From: Mesaphorura yosii
Lineage: Eukaryota > Arthropoda > Collembola > Poduromorpha > Tullbergiidae
Length of the DNA: 64,000 bases
Reading direction: 5' to 3'
Assembly: GCA_009869945.1 (NCBI GenBank)
Contig: WIXG01000397.1
Span: forward strand, 1-64,000
Made by a program: the position numbers and the translations under genes. Numbering within the stretch: the stretch's first letter is position 1; every line of letters begins with the position of its first letter. Below, one piece after another: positions 20,621-32,575 of this stretch. The notes beneath the pieces were generated by a model. The model did not search any database. It saw only the letters and a program-made list of their open reading frames with translations, and was not told the origin of the DNA.

Positions 20621-22334
20621 GATCCGTCAACTCGATGTTTCACGCTGAAACTTTTGTAAACTTGATGAAAAGTGAAAAAGTGTCGAATAAATTCAAGAAA
20701 TCATTTCTTTATAAAATTTTGAATTTATAAAGATTTATTAAGGAAATGTAGTTTCATAATTAGTTGTCCTTGTCGCTTTTTCTTCCCAAACATTCTCGGA
20801 ATCTCATCAACCTTGGAAAAAGAAGCTACCGAAATTTGGGTCAGTTTTGTAGTGCACGCCGCAGGCGCGGTGGTGCAGCAAGAAGGAGAAAACTGTGCCC
20901 TGACATGTACATTTTGCATTTTTTACTTGGAAGCTGCCACCACTTCCGCCGGTAATTTGCAATCATGTCCAATAAGACTTACTTTATTTTTCAAAAACAT
21001 TTGGCGACTCAAACCAAAGCTGGAGCTAATGTGATAAAATCTCATGTTTCGGGTCGTGTGCAACTTTTCCGCAAAAAGTTGTGTACAATGCAAAAGTAGA
21101 CATCATTTTTGCATTACAGTATTTGACCAGCTGAGGAGGTTAACATTTTACGTAACAATTATCATAATCCTAATGTATGATAATGATAAACTAAAACGCT
21201 CGATGTCTGTCAATGTCAATCAATCGATCATCGTACGAGAATTCGTTGTGATACGCCATTTCCGAAGTGAAACCACAGTCGACAGTCCACAGCGTACGTG
21301 ACGTAACGGCGTTGTGGATTCGAATCGGCGTACGGACGAGGCAAAACGAGAGTACGACGCAGAAGACGAATGATAGTCACGCGACGACGCACAAGACCAC
21401 CGACGAAGACAAGAGGACAAGTGAATTTTATAACCGAAAACGTTTTGTAATAGATTTAAGGCTTTTTCTTGTATTCATCATTTGGCTCGGCCGGTGAATC
21501 GATTGCGAAACCATGAATTTATTAGCAAATTGACGCAGCACGCAGGATAATAAAAATGCAGTTATTTTCTAAATGCTTTAGTGTTGCTTTGTCGCTGCTG
21601 CTGGTAAAATGTCACAGTGCCACACAATTCCATGCGCGCGTGTGGCAAAAGGAAAATTAAGCGTATTTGCCTTGTATCTTGTCCAAGACTTGTCATGTAG
21701 CCCTGCCCTGCCGGAGACAGAAGACAGTTTATGACAGTTTTTGAGTATTTTGCACGACTGCTGCTGGGGTGGGGACAGCTTGTCAATAAGATGGCGTTCA
21801 ATAAACTAGAAATGTGATACCTTCCAATCGATGATCATTTCCAGTAAAATCGTAGCTAATCTGCTAGGGATTGAACTGTTGGGGTCAGCTAAAATGTTAA
21901 ATGTCGTGTGGCGATTTGAGAAATATTGTGCAATACAAACGTATTAATTGAAGACGTATTTGTTTGCCTGTTTTCTGGTCCCAGCAGCTTGTCGTCACAA
22001 TTTCACGCGAACGACTTGCCCTTGTGTTCCCACGCCCCATCAGGTTTTGTTATGGACTTGGACTTTTGATATGTCAGAGACCATTATCACAGTTTTTGAA
22101 TATTTTTCATCCCAAGGGTGCCTTTATCTCTGGAACTCTGGGCACATGAAAAGTTGTCAACAGGAAACGGTGTTAAGTAAACTAGACCTGAAATACTTTC
22201 CGATCAACTGAATAATGAATAACATCTTCGCACGCTCATGTTCGTCTGTTCCTGGTGGCCTTGCTCCGGGCCTCCGGCATTTCCAACTTTCACGTGGCCA
22301 TTTTATATTTCAGTCTATCGGGCAAGCCTTCAAG
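20621..22334. other. intergenic region, no supported gene
   Basis: AT-rich. Short open frames on both strands show no domain. It separates the divergent VMO-I protein gene from the receptor pseudogene. Confidence 0.4.
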
Positions 22335-23816
22335 ATGAACAACGCACGCATTCTTTCCGCTTTCTTGTCCTTCCTTTGGGCCTTTGCATATCTGACAAGT
22401 TGCATTCCTTTCACTGCGCCTCAGGACCCCAACTCCAAATTCAGCTGCTTTGGTTGCCTCCCCAATCGGAATGAAGGCGGTGCCCGGGTGGCAGTCACCG
22501 CTCTCGGGTTCCTGTGCTCTCTCGCAGGAATGGCAGGCCACGCCGTTCTTTGCGTTCTAGGTTTTAAGATTGTGATGGTGTACAGCCAGGAGAACGAATT
22601 ATCGGCCGCGATTATCTACGGTGTGGTAATAATCACGTTTAACGTAGAGCAGCTTCTCTACTGAGGGTTTTATTTAATCAGAAGAAAAGATTTGGTTCGA
22701 CTTGACGGGATTCTACGGGAGCTTGGTTTTGGGAATGGAGTTTCCAGCATCAAAGTTCTATCAATTTTGATCTATTTCATGACTTTCATCGTCTATGAAA
22801 TCATCCTCATGTTTGGAAACAAATTCGTCATTGGCGACTACCCCGTTTAGTGGAAGACAGCAGTTGTAGTGCTAGCCGTCCAAACGATGTCTTCATATTT
22901 ATACGCCAAGGGGCTAATATTGCTGTACGGCCTCCAGCTGGTGGAGCACTACAGGCTCTTTATACGAGGGTTCGATGCAATCGTCTGCTCGTCGACTTCA
23001 ACGCGCCAAACGCGAATCACGAATTCAGCTGGGCAGGAGCAAACCCAACTGCAACTGGATCCTCCAGATTTTGACTTGGATCAGCAGCTGAACCTGTTTG
23101 AAAGGCTGAAAGCTGCGCAGGTATTGTACGGGACATCGATGGGGTTCCTCACACTCGTGAATCTGACAGCGGCCGCGATCAGTGGCCCCATCTGCTCATA
23201 CTGGGCAGTTACTAAAGGAAGGAAAGGTCTCGTGGTAGAAGCTGTCTACTTCGGGTTCGTCGTGCCCACGGCGTACTTGGGCTTGTTCCTGACGGCACAC
23301 GTTGCGCAATCCCTGAAGGACACGGTAAGGAAATTTTTAATTCCTTGATCCCGTGGAAAAGATCTGTTTTTACTCGTTTTCCAGATTCTGAATACAAAAA
23401 GAGACCTCGAATCAAGTCTTATCAAACTGAAGCACCGCTCCATCAAATCGGAGGCTGGAACCACGAATATGAACCACATCCTGCATGGTGGAGGCATTGT
23501 TCAAGTCCGCGAGCACCGAGAGAAATCACTGACTGCAATCGCGGAGCACATCCTCAGCTGGAATTGGAGTTTTAGAGCATGCGACGTACTCGACGTCGAC
23601 TACGCCGTACTTTCAGAGGTACGTAAAGGCGTTAATGTTTCATCATCTAATTATGTTTAACTGATATAAAGAGTGACCGCGCTGATTCATATCTGATCTG
23701 TCTACTCGCAGGTTGCCGCCAACACAATCACACTCGTCATGTTCATCTTTTCCCTCATGATTTCCGAGCAAACGACGGTCCTCACGAACTACCTAACGAA
23801 TTCCACCAGTACTTAA
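22335..23816 (+). pseudogene. gustatory-type receptor with two nonsense codons
   Basis: Three exons (22335-23324, 23385-23618, 23712-23816) with intact GT-AG borders and phase 0 encode a multi-helix chemoreceptor ending in the family's C-terminal part ('RACDVLDVDYAVLSE' split by the last intron, then a hydrophobic helix). Two in-frame stops interrupt the long first exon: TGA at 22662-22664 between 'VEQLLY' and 'GFYLIRRKDLVRL', and TAG at 22848-22850 between 'VIGDYPV' and 'WKTAVVVLAV'. Both are one base from Trp or Gln codons. Everything else is open, so the loss is recent or the stops are errors or polymorphic. AATAAA lies near 23876. Confidence 0.75.
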
Positions 23817-24071
23817 GAGCATTAAAGAATCTTATTGTTACATATCGAAGAAATCCATTTTCTGTCCTGATGAAATAATAAAACTTGTCGTGCGAAGGAA
23901 AGTTCCTTCTGACAACTTATCCCCCGAGTCTTATGGCCTTTGCATGATGAGCAGCGGGGAATATCAAAAAGTGAACATCAAAAATTGAATACTTAATTTG
24001 GATCTCTGGAGTCGAGGAAATGAAAAACAAGGTATTCAGTAAATGTTTATCATACGATCGATCCACTTCGC

Positions 24072-24567
24072 ACAAGGGGACGGTACGGCCTGTCCTATAC
24101 AAAATCGGTCCAAAATTTTTGTGGTGATGACCCATGACCCCAAACACGTAAAAGTGGCCTCAGCTCGCGCAACGCTCAAACCGACCCAAAAAATTCAAAA
24201 AGGCAGTCTGGGAAGGCGTAGTCTCGCTTGTAGTATTTAGCATGGGGAAATTGAGACGAACGACGAGTTCTCTAGTAATTCGCAATTTAATGCTCGTTCA
24301 AGTCTCTAATTACATACCTGCCACGTGCGAAGGTTTGAAAAGTAGTACAAAAACGTGAGAACGTGTAATCTCTTTGTTCGTCTCAACTTTCCCATCTCAA
24401 ATCCCTCAAGCACAGCTGCATCTCGCGAACCGCTTCATTTCTTAATTACTCGGGCTGGTTTGAGCATTGTGCGAGCTGAGGCCACTTTTACGTGTTTGGG
24501 CTCATAGGTCAACACCACAAAAATTTTGGTCCGATTTTGTATAGGACAGGTCGTACCGTCCCCTTGT
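24072..24567. mobile_element. foldback/MITE-like inverted-repeat element
   Basis: Arms at 24072-24187 and 24453-24567 are inverted copies of each other over about 115 bp, with few differences (for example ACAAGGGGACGGTACG and CGTACCGTCCCCTTGT). An inner inverted pair (GAGACGAAC near 24251 and GTTCGTCTC near 24379) extends the stem. There is no coding capacity. I could not find a clear target-site duplication. Confidence 0.7.
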
Positions 24568-24595
24568 CAGTGCAATCTCATTCCGCCATTCCAAG

Positions 24596-24720
24596 ATGGG
24601 GTATATGTGTTTTATTTCCACCACGTTGTCCGTCCTTTGGTTCCTGGCTTATCTAACTGGTTGCATTCCAATGTCTTCAGATTTTAAGTTCGGCCTCGCT
24701 CGTGGGTCTAATCGGAACGC
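24596..24720 (+). pseudogene. gustatory receptor N-terminal fragment
   Basis: ATG 24596 begins 'MGYMCFISTTLSVLWFLAYL' followed by 'TGCIP', closely matching the start of the receptor pseudogene at 22335 ('LSFLWAFAYLTSCIP'). The frame keeps 'SNRNA', parallel to 'PNRNE', and then decays. No further exons follow. It is a truncated tandem copy. Confidence 0.65.
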
Positions 24721-25074
24721 AATCTGGGCGATCTGGGCCGTAATTTGTATCGCAGTTTGAATGACTGTTTACGAGTGTGATATATTTTTCCGGGAAATGG
24801 CTGGGTGTGTCCACTGCCATTTGCCACATGATTGACACCTGACACTCGAGTAATAATTGGCCCTTTGGAGCCCACTAAAGCCTGCAAGCGAATTTGCGAC
24901 TGGGCAGAAACGTTGTTTTTCCATTCGCTTCCTTCCTTACTCATAAAGAATTTATTCCTCTCAAGTTGTCAGTTTTCAGCATCGCATAGTAGCTCACTAA
25001 TTCAACGACTGCTTAAAAACGGAGCCAATGTGAACAAGCTGAAGTACGGTTATTCTTGGATCATGCATATCATG
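24721..25074. other. intergenic region, no supported gene
   Basis: May include decayed receptor sequence continuing from 24720 and the 3' UTR of the minus-strand ionotropic receptor. Nothing further is supportable. Confidence 0.35.
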
Positions 25075-27062
25075 CTAATTGTTGTTTAATTGTAAACCCA
25101 GCCCAACAACATAAGAATTTCTCCAAGAAACATGTGCATGTGTCGTGTGTCCAAGCAATTGAAAGATGGCCAATTCCACTACGAAGGCAGTGATAGCAAG
25201 CAGGAACCCGAGTTCAACTGAGGAGAACGCCAGAAGAGCCTCCTGCAGCTCTATTCCGCCAAATTTTGAGTTGGGAGCCTTCGCTCCAGCACTGTAACAA
25301 TCAGGTTTCCCTTCCTCCATCTGTCTGTCCAACTCGTGCAAGTAGTACGAGTGCAGTCCAACCTCCGCCATTCGCAGCCTCCTGAAACAAGAAGCAAGAG
25401 TCAATTCCAGACTAATTGGACTAGGTCACAGTGGCTTACGCTAGGTTGAAGTGATCGCGAAACTCGGAGTTTGGAGCCACAAACGCTGATCCCCACCGTT
25501 TCTCCACTGGAATTATCAACTGCTTCAGGTTGCTGCAAACAGTAGCTTTGTCCAGTCCTTCCAGGAATCCGGAGAGAAACCAGTCCTCGTGGGAGATGAA
25601 CGCAAACTTACGAGAGCTCACAACCTGCACAGCTCCGTCCGATTCTGTCGCGAATAATTGGTAAATGTTGCGGACTTGGTAAACTGGTGACCCTGGCTTT
25701 ATGCGACCCCACTTGAAGTCATTGTCCAGCACCGACTCGTTCCAAATCCCAAACGTGTAGCCAAGGGCCCGGAGGTCCTTCACTCCTTTGATACTGTCAC
25801 TAGACTTGAGCTTGGCAAGAAGGAGCGCAGATATGGACGAATAAAACACGGCGCAAAATATTAGCATGGACAGGATGAAGACCCGGCCGGAAATTCCTCG
25901 GTGGAGTGCCCTGATTTCGTGCGGCCCTTGCTGCGAAAACATTGCGATGGTCCAACACAGGATTTCCTGCCGCCGTTGCCACCAGATGCAGGTTGCTGTG
26001 GTGAGAGTAGCGATAAAGAGCAACGTCAGGGAGGCGGCAACATTCCACGGTATGAGTTGCAGGAAGAGGTCAGCGACCACTCTCCCCTGCCCACTTGGGT
26101 GGTAGTAAATGTAGAGCTCCCGGTACAGCTTTGTGGGGTAGAGAAACCCGAAATCCTTGGTACCCCACACTCCAGTGTTGCTCAGGGCCAAATCTGCCTC
26201 GTGATCAAGGACCATTCGCGCCTGTCCACCGTACACGTCACCAGCGTACACCCACACACTGGAGTTGTGGAACTGGACGGTAAAGTTGAGGAAATCTTGC
26301 ATAAACCCGAGAATCTGGTAGGAAATCAATTGGGGACCCCACTCGGCTTCGCCTCCAGCGACAGTGGATGTTCCTGTCGGTGAGAACAGGGATGGCTGGC
26401 AAACATGTGCGACTTGGAGCTCCATTGATTGCAAATTCATTCTGGCAGCAAGCCTGGACACTCTTCCGTTCGTCGTCGCTGGCTCGTTGACACTCCTTTC
26501 CCCGTTCTTAACCCGGTACACTTGCCTCAGGCTGCCCCCTTCTAATCTATCCAAGTAGTACGTGTTGGAAGCCAGGTTGGGCTCGTATCCCGACGGAAAG
26601 GAAGAGATTGACTGGAAAATCCACGTGTTCCTCGAGAGTTGGAGGGCCTCTGCATTCTACGGAAAGTAAATAAATCACTCGTCAGGTCAGTTTGGTTCAG
26701 CACCTGAATTCTGAATTTACGTTTACTTTGGGTTCACGAAGAAAGGTCGTGTTGTTGGAAAATACGAAGACAACCAGGGCAGCTGACTCGTTCGCCGGTT
26801 TCCTGTCCAACGCGACATTCTTCGCGTCTCCAGGCAGCGACGAAGTCACAACGACAGCGATTTGATTCCTGTATAGTGCACTCCATCCATTGTATCCTGT
26901 TTTTGTGTCCACAATGCACACCACGTCGTGGTGATGGTGCTGGTGATCAGTGTGTGTCACCGCCAACATCTCCTCCACCGCTGCCAACCCTCCAGTTAGG
27001 AGGTGGCTCTGACAGCTTCCCAGGCCAGTAAGAATCACGAGGACCTGCCACTGCCACCACAT
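25075..27062 (-). CDS. ionotropic receptor (variant iGluR family)
   Basis: Ligand-gated cation channel subunit of the arthropod IR family, probably chemosensory. Three exons (26727-27062, 25440-26656, 25075-25381) with introns of 70 and 58 bp give 619 residues. ATG 27062 gives a signal peptide ('MWWQWQVLVILTGLGSCQS'). Ligand-binding S1 includes 'YGGQARMVLDHEADLALSNT'. M1 is 'NVAASLTLLFIATLTTATCI', the pore region is 'WTIAMFSQQGP', M2 is 'FILSMLIFCAVFYSSISALL', S2 follows, and M3 is in the last exon ('LGFLLAITAFVVELAIFQL'). The glutamate-binding Arg/Asp set is not obvious, as expected for divergent IRs. All splice phases agree and there is no internal stop. Confidence 0.88.
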
Positions 27063-28209
27063 TTCACTGCTCCACCAGAGAGCCAGATTGAATAAAAGGT
27101 GAATTTTCTCCACTAAATTTGCTTCAAGGTTTCCGTTGCCTAATGATGTAATCGATACAATGCGATCGGTTTATGGGTGATAAAAGCTGTTGAAACTTTA
27201 TTGTTCAGTCTTGCGGATTTGTTGCTCATTATTCTGCCATCTCATTATTTTGCTATTTATGTAATGACTAATTGGATAGTAATAAAATCCACTTTAACCG
27301 AAATCCACTTATCAGTAGCGCCATGTACGGCGGAAAGTATTCACATGAGCTGTCATGCTTTTTGAATAAATGATTAAAGAGATTTGATTTGCTATACCAA
27401 CTAGTTTCTCATAGCTCACGCTGTTAGTATATGTGGAAATCAGGGTTTTTACAAACGATCAGGATGAATAAATTATGCATTGCTGAAAATGTGCTCACTG
27501 TCGAATTATATTTGTAATGGGGTGTTTTAAGTTCTCTGCATCAAGATGTTGGCTAAGAAAGGTAGCCGTGAAATGCCATTAATACGACTATCAGGAATTA
27601 CAAAATAGATCAAGAAATGGTGGTCATGAAGTTCCTCCTTTCGGTAATGCATGATGTTCTTGCAGTCGTAACTTATGCTGTAGGTGAGGCCAGACTCCTT
27701 GTCAAATATGTAGTACTGTGCAGAGTCGATGTTTTGCCCGAAAATGTACGTTAGGTTAGATTAGGCAAGCGGCTCCATAACTCTGGGGTGAAGACTTGAA
27801 GACATGGATTGCAGTTAATGAAATCCAAAATGCGGGAGGGGCCCAAACGCCTACAAGACTCCATTCAAGTAAGAGTGGAAAAATGAACAAACATGTAATT
27901 CAATTACAGATTCGTGACGACAACTTTGACGCAACCAACTTTCAAACAACAAAGTGCTCAAAAACTTGCTCGGCTAAAACGGCTCGATATCCATTCAACA
28001 TGTTGTCGTTCTTGAGATTCAAGCGAGCCAAGCCAAGCCAAAGATGTACGCCCGTGCCCGTATCATCTTACGACCATGCGGCTTTGAGATCGCCCGTGCC
28101 TGTATCACAACAAGAACATGTTTTTTTCGAAATCACCCGTGCCGTTACACGAGCACGCGAATTCATTAATTGAATAAATCAGTTTGACGAATAAAACAAC
28201 ACTTTATTC
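27063..28209. other. intergenic region with one unassigned open stretch
   Basis: AT-rich. The only notable content is the open frame described at 27527-27755. Confidence 0.35.
27527..27755 (-). other. unassigned open reading fragment
   Basis: About 75 codons with protein-like composition ('QYYIFDKESGLTYSISYDC', 'DHHFLIYFVIPDS') and a TAA at 27527-27529, but no ATG at its start. It could be a terminal exon or a fragment. Family not recognised. Confidence 0.2.
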
Positions 28210-28330
28210 TCTGTAATGAAATTGGACAGCTAGCGAATAAATTGTAGACCTTTCTCCATCGAATAAATTGAGGACTGATTTCAGAAGCAATTCAAGCGTA
28301 AAACCAATCAACCCAGCCGCGGCTCAGGAT
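28210..28330 (-). pseudogene. ionotropic receptor C-terminal fragment
   Basis: Encodes 'AAAGLIGFTLELLLKSVLNL' plus 'FDGERSTIYSLA', clearly related to the C-terminus of the receptor at 29257 ('AAAGLISFTLELFLQLVRNL' plus 'FVGETSVYSLI'). The DNA words GCGAATAAA and AACCAATCAACCCAGCCGC are nearly shared with 29299-29385. Two stops precede it and no other exons are recognisable, so it is a truncated tandem copy. Confidence 0.7.
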
Positions 28331-29256
28331 TAGCATTCCAAGAGTACCTTCACATCACCACTCGGGTCAAACTGTTGGCTAAGTCGTGGAACGTGAAATA
28401 GTGTTTCAAATAAGTGCTCGTTCGGCTGCGTCTTGTTTCACCGAGTCTGTCAATATTGTACTCTGTGTACACAAGTGAACGATGAAATTCCAAGAATTCT
28501 ATGCGCTGGAGAAGCATTCTGCCAAAGGGATTTCTCAATCATCTCTGCCATGTAAACAAATTCATAAAATCAAATCTCGATCCTGAAGGTCTTGCACAAT
28601 TAAGAGCAGCACAGCAACGACGCCAGAATTACTTGCACATTTTAACTGAGGCATTGTATTCGCATTTGTGCAATTAGAAAGTTAACCTAAATTGGATTCA
28701 TGTAGTTATTGTAGCAAAAGTTTAAACAAACCAACTCGGATTTTATTTGCAAGGCATCTTGAAATCCAATGTGGCATGGGTCACGCAATGGTTGGTATAA
28801 AATCTCGATGAAGGAAGGTTCAACAATTATAACTCAAGTTTGCTCAGCTTCAGTTTTCCAGTTTGACTAGCACAGTTTTAAGCAAGACGGGTTAAAGTGG
28901 GTCTTGATTGTCGCATCACCCTTCTTGCCTTTGTTCAAGCCGCCGTTTTGGCAAGTAAATTCGTGTTCGCTCGCTCTAATCGTGCTTTTGGTAACCACTT
29001 CTGTTTCCGTCGCCCACAAGCTCCTGCGTCAGAAGTTTGACCTAAACGAACTTTTCGTCATTTACTTCAAACTAGCAGCTACAAATATACAAAAACTAGA
29101 TTGAGGACTTTTGCGGGGCTGATGAAGTACAATTTGCAACTGAAGGTGATCCCGGGCTTGTGAACATACTGAAAATGTTTAAGAGTAGTATCCCGGAGGT
29201 TCAACTGCTGAATTGCATTACAAATCAAGTTACAGAGTTCAAATCAGAAATCAAGT
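28331..29256. other. spacer with TATA-like box and a short plus-strand ORF
   Basis: A TATA-like word (GGTATAAAATC, near 28796) lies ahead of an open frame at 28904-29104 with a hydrophobic stretch ('SLALIVLLVTTSVSVAHKLL'). The stretch might be the first exon of a small secreted protein or a receptor remnant. No ATG-supported model could be built. Confidence 0.25.
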
Positions 29257-31668
29257 TCAGAGTAATCGTTTCAATAATTTTATGTTTGGCCTGTGAATTA
29301 GCGAATAAACTGAAGTTTCTCCAACGAATAAATTACGGACTAATTGTAGAAAGAGTTCAAGTGTAAAACTAATCAACCCAGCCGCAGCTCCATACACAAG
29401 TATGTAGATAACAGTTTGCACGTTCGAATCCATTGACAGCGATTGAAAGCCTTTCCTGACCCCTTGACTTTGCCCGTTGTTTCGAGTCATCATCGCCTGC
29501 CATGTTTTTGGGTACTTTTGGTCGTACCATTTCTTCCAGGTTTGATAAATCCCTGATGACATGATGGCCTGTAGTCGTCTGTACGCGTACCAAGCAACTG
29601 GACCAGCAAAGTGATGGTCAAAGGCGAACGTGAGAAACTCCTTGCTCACGTCGTCACCAATCCTAAGCAGTGAACGTCCATACTTTTGCTTTAGATGCAG
29701 GGTCAAGTAAGAAAGTTCTTGCCCCGTCTCGATAGCGGCCGACTTGTGGCAAGTGGCAACTGCCTTTGCGATGGTCCGAGTTTGGTTCTCCAGGAGTTTC
29801 TGGTCAGTTTTTACCTTGGCAAAGTCCAGGTTCATAGAGGCGAAAGCGACAAGGCCAGGAAAGCGATCGGCGGAGTTTGTACGATTCTTCCTCACGAGTT
29901 GCCAAGTATCCCAGAGCAGGAGGTCTGCCACCGTCACGCCAAGGTCTTGTATTGCCAGGAATGTTCCACAGTCGTGCCCAGGCGTGGTGACATTGCGACA
30001 GGCCTCTACTTTCTGCTGGGTCGTATTGCCAGGCAGCAACACATGCATTGAACGAGGCAGTGTCTTGACTTCACCCACCTCGACATACTCCCATGCAATT
30101 TGATGATCCTGTTGTGAATAAAAGACAAAGCCCCACAATTCTTGCACTGAATGCCACGGGCTTTTCTTTGAAATCTTGCTCGTGAGCTTGGCAATGAAGA
30201 TTCCATTGTAAGCTCCTGAGAGTACGATCGAAATAAGTGTCCAGACGCCGAATGTAAGCATGAAGCAATTTAGAATGACGCGTCGAGACCGGATATCTTT
30301 CCGAATGCTTGGGACTTGGGCAATGAGCACTCCAAAACCAGTTCCGAGCAGATTGTATGCAACATTGAAGAATGAAGGGAAGGCGTGGTTCGTCTTCGGC
30401 GCATGGAGAAAGGTCCAAAGAACGAATCCAGTGATGCAGGCCACGGTTATCAGTGCGAGGGCCCACGAGAACGTGTCGTATGGTTCTAAGAAGAATCTAA
30501 AGCTCAAGTCATTGAACGTCCCGTCGCATGAAGCCACGAACCACTCTTGTGTGTAGACCAGCACGAGAGCCATACGACCCGTGAACATGTGCGTGTTACT
30601 GCGAATGGGTTGAATCCACTGTATTTTGCTTGAGTCCAACAACCACACAGCTATCGAATTTGGACTCAGTAGAGATTCGTAACATTTTGTGTCTCGAAGC
30701 TTGAATTCCATTTCCTCGATGATCATGTACTTGAGGGTCCACTCCAGAGCAAGGGATGTGGGACGGAATGGACTCACAGTAACATTTGAGAACTTTATCG
30801 GCCTCCGTGCCATGTTTTCCGTGGCGTGGAGGAAATCGGTCACGTTTTGGTACACGGGTCCGTCAACCATGCAATTATCCGGTACTGCACTGCTGGCTAC
30901 TTCCCACCGCCATACGATTGCAGCTTCGGAATTCACGTCCTTCAATTTCTGGTTGATTGATTCGATTTCGGCCTTGCAAAGCCCTGAGTCTTGGCTCGAT
31001 GGTCGACAGTTGCCCAATTCGGTGAAGAGGAATCGATTCCCTCCGTGCGCACGATCGATGTCGTAATAAACGTGATTGTGCTCCTCGCTCGCATCGTCTT
31101 CCACAAGACCAGTCGTTAGCAAGATGTAAGAGAGACTGAATGGTGAATGTCCACGAAGATAAGATCCAATTGTAAGCTCTGAGTTCCCAGCACTTGTCCA
31201 CACGACGTACAGATTCGGAAGATCCATGCAGGCTAATTCAACTTCGTGCGCCGAGCCCTGGAGCTTGTCGCGGTCTCGGTCATGCCTCCCGATGCAGTCT
31301 TTGAATCCAGTTCCGCTATGCGCTGTAATCCGAAAGTACACGTCTTCCATTTCATTGTGCTGTGGCATGAGCAGCATAATGAGCCGTGGGACCAACGCCA
31401 CACGCAAGAGCCTGCTTGGCATTTGAAAGCTGCTGTTGGAGTGGGCAATGGAAATAGGTTGACTTGGTGGGTCGATGTGAATGCATTTACTGGTCAAGAC
31501 CAGGTGCGTCCAATGATCATGGAACTCGTCCAGGAACAAGTTTAGGGAGCGGATGGAAATGATGGGATGTTGGACCTTTTCCGACAATACAGTTTGCAGG
31601 CCGTGAGGGAATGCGAAAATAATGGCAAATAGAACTCGCAAATTGCGAGAAAAAGTCGGAAATTCCAT
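29257..31668 (-). CDS. ionotropic receptor, intronless (divergent iGluR family)
   Basis: Single exon of 803 residues from ATG 31668. The longer open frame begins upstream at a TTG and is not needed. Signal peptide (about 25 residues), then an extended N-terminal region, S1, and M1 ('FSWALALITVACITGFVLW'). The pore segment is 'FFNVAYNLLGTGFGVLIAQ', M2 is 'TFGVWTLISIVLSGAYNGIF', then S2, and M3 near the C-terminus ('VIYILVYGAAAGLISFTLEL'). Lack of introns and high divergence fit lineage-expanded IRs, usually gustatory. A C-terminal fragment of a sister copy lies just downstream at 28210-28330. Confidence 0.88.
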   Translation of the reverse strand: MEFPTFSRNLRVLFAIIFAFPHGLQTVLSEKVQHPIISIRSLNLFLDEFHDHWTHLVLTSKCIHIDPPSQPISIAHSNSSFQMPSRLLRVALVPRLIMLLMPQHNEMEDVYFRITAHSGTGFKDCIGRHDRDRDKLQGSAHEVELACMDLPNLYVVWTSAGNSELTIGSYLRGHSPFSLSYILLTTGLVEDDASEEHNHVYYDIDRAHGGNRFLFTELGNCRPSSQDSGLCKAEIESINQKLKDVNSEAAIVWRWEVASSAVPDNCMVDGPVYQNVTDFLHATENMARRPIKFSNVTVSPFRPTSLALEWTLKYMIIEEMEFKLRDTKCYESLLSPNSIAVWLLDSSKIQWIQPIRSNTHMFTGRMALVLVYTQEWFVASCDGTFNDLSFRFFLEPYDTFSWALALITVACITGFVLWTFLHAPKTNHAFPSFFNVAYNLLGTGFGVLIAQVPSIRKDIRSRRVILNCFMLTFGVWTLISIVLSGAYNGIFIAKLTSKISKKSPWHSVQELWGFVFYSQQDHQIAWEYVEVGEVKTLPRSMHVLLPGNTTQQKVEACRNVTTPGHDCGTFLAIQDLGVTVADLLLWDTWQLVRKNRTNSADRFPGLVAFASMNLDFAKVKTDQKLLENQTRTIAKAVATCHKSAAIETGQELSYLTLHLKQKYGRSLLRIGDDVSKEFLTFAFDHHFAGPVAWYAYRRLQAIMSSGIYQTWKKWYDQKYPKTWQAMMTRNNGQSQGVRKGFQSLSMDSNVQTVIYILVYGAAAGLISFTLELFLQLVRNLFVGETSVYSLIHRPNIKLLKRLL

Positions 31669-32575
31669 TATTTGAAGCTGAATTGCCTGTAGATTGGAGG
31701 CTCGAGTGAGTGGAGGCAAAGGTGATTCTCAGGCTTAAATTCTGGCACTTGGCCTTGACATACACATTTCATATTGACTTAAGGTGGAATCGATTTGGGC
31801 GGAAGCCTGAAATTGAGTTCGGTTAAGCGTCAACTCTGTCTACCCAGATGCGAAAATCAATCACAAATGTTATCACAATATTGAGCCATTAAATTATTGA
31901 CGCATTAATCTTTTGAGAAGAACTCGAAAAGCAGCTCCTCTTCTGTTCAGTAGGGTTGCCGTTGGCGAGCCTTGCTTTAAGTCAACTGAATGGTCACTTC
32001 ACTGTAGTCTGGACGGCGGTACCTGCTCAAAGACCGTGCAAATTACACACTGGAAAAAAATTAATAATTTATTTGTCTATGCTCGCTTACGTAAGCAGCT
32101 CCTTGCTCTTAGCAAGTCGATAAGCAGGCACACGGTGCACTTTGATGATTGTTGAGAGGTTTGTTATTCAAGTCTCGAATTGGATACACACTCAACGAAG
32201 CGATAAGTAATTAATATTCTTTAGACAATCAAGACAAGGCGTTAGAATGACGATGTTGGACAGCATGCCAATAACAAAGCAAAGTAACATAGTAAGCTGG
32301 TAGATTTTGTTCCATTTGACCCACCTAGCTACTGGCTAGCGGCTAGCTTGTTCCAAAGCCATTGTTTTCGATTTGGAAATGATCTAATCTTATCCAGTAC
32401 TTTTCCACAGGATAAACTAACTGCCAATGACAACGACTTTGAAAATGACTTCAAGGCCACGAAATGGACATGGAGAAATAAAACAATTATGCTCAGCACT
32501 CGAAGCAGCTCATTTACTCGAAGAATCTGTTCCGTGGAGATTCGTCAGTTGAAAAGTTTGCCAAATTCGGTCGCA
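31669..32575. other. intergenic region between divergent genes
   Basis: Shared upstream region of the minus-strand ionotropic receptor and the plus-strand cupin gene. The frame of the cupin gene stays open back to 32348, but the signal peptide begins at the Met encoded at 32576. Nothing else is seen. Confidence 0.4.

Noticed and set aside
22662-22664. TGA in the gustatory receptor read as selenocysteine
   Set aside because: Chemoreceptors are not selenoproteins, the position aligns with an ordinary residue in a helix, and a second stop (TAG) exists downstream.
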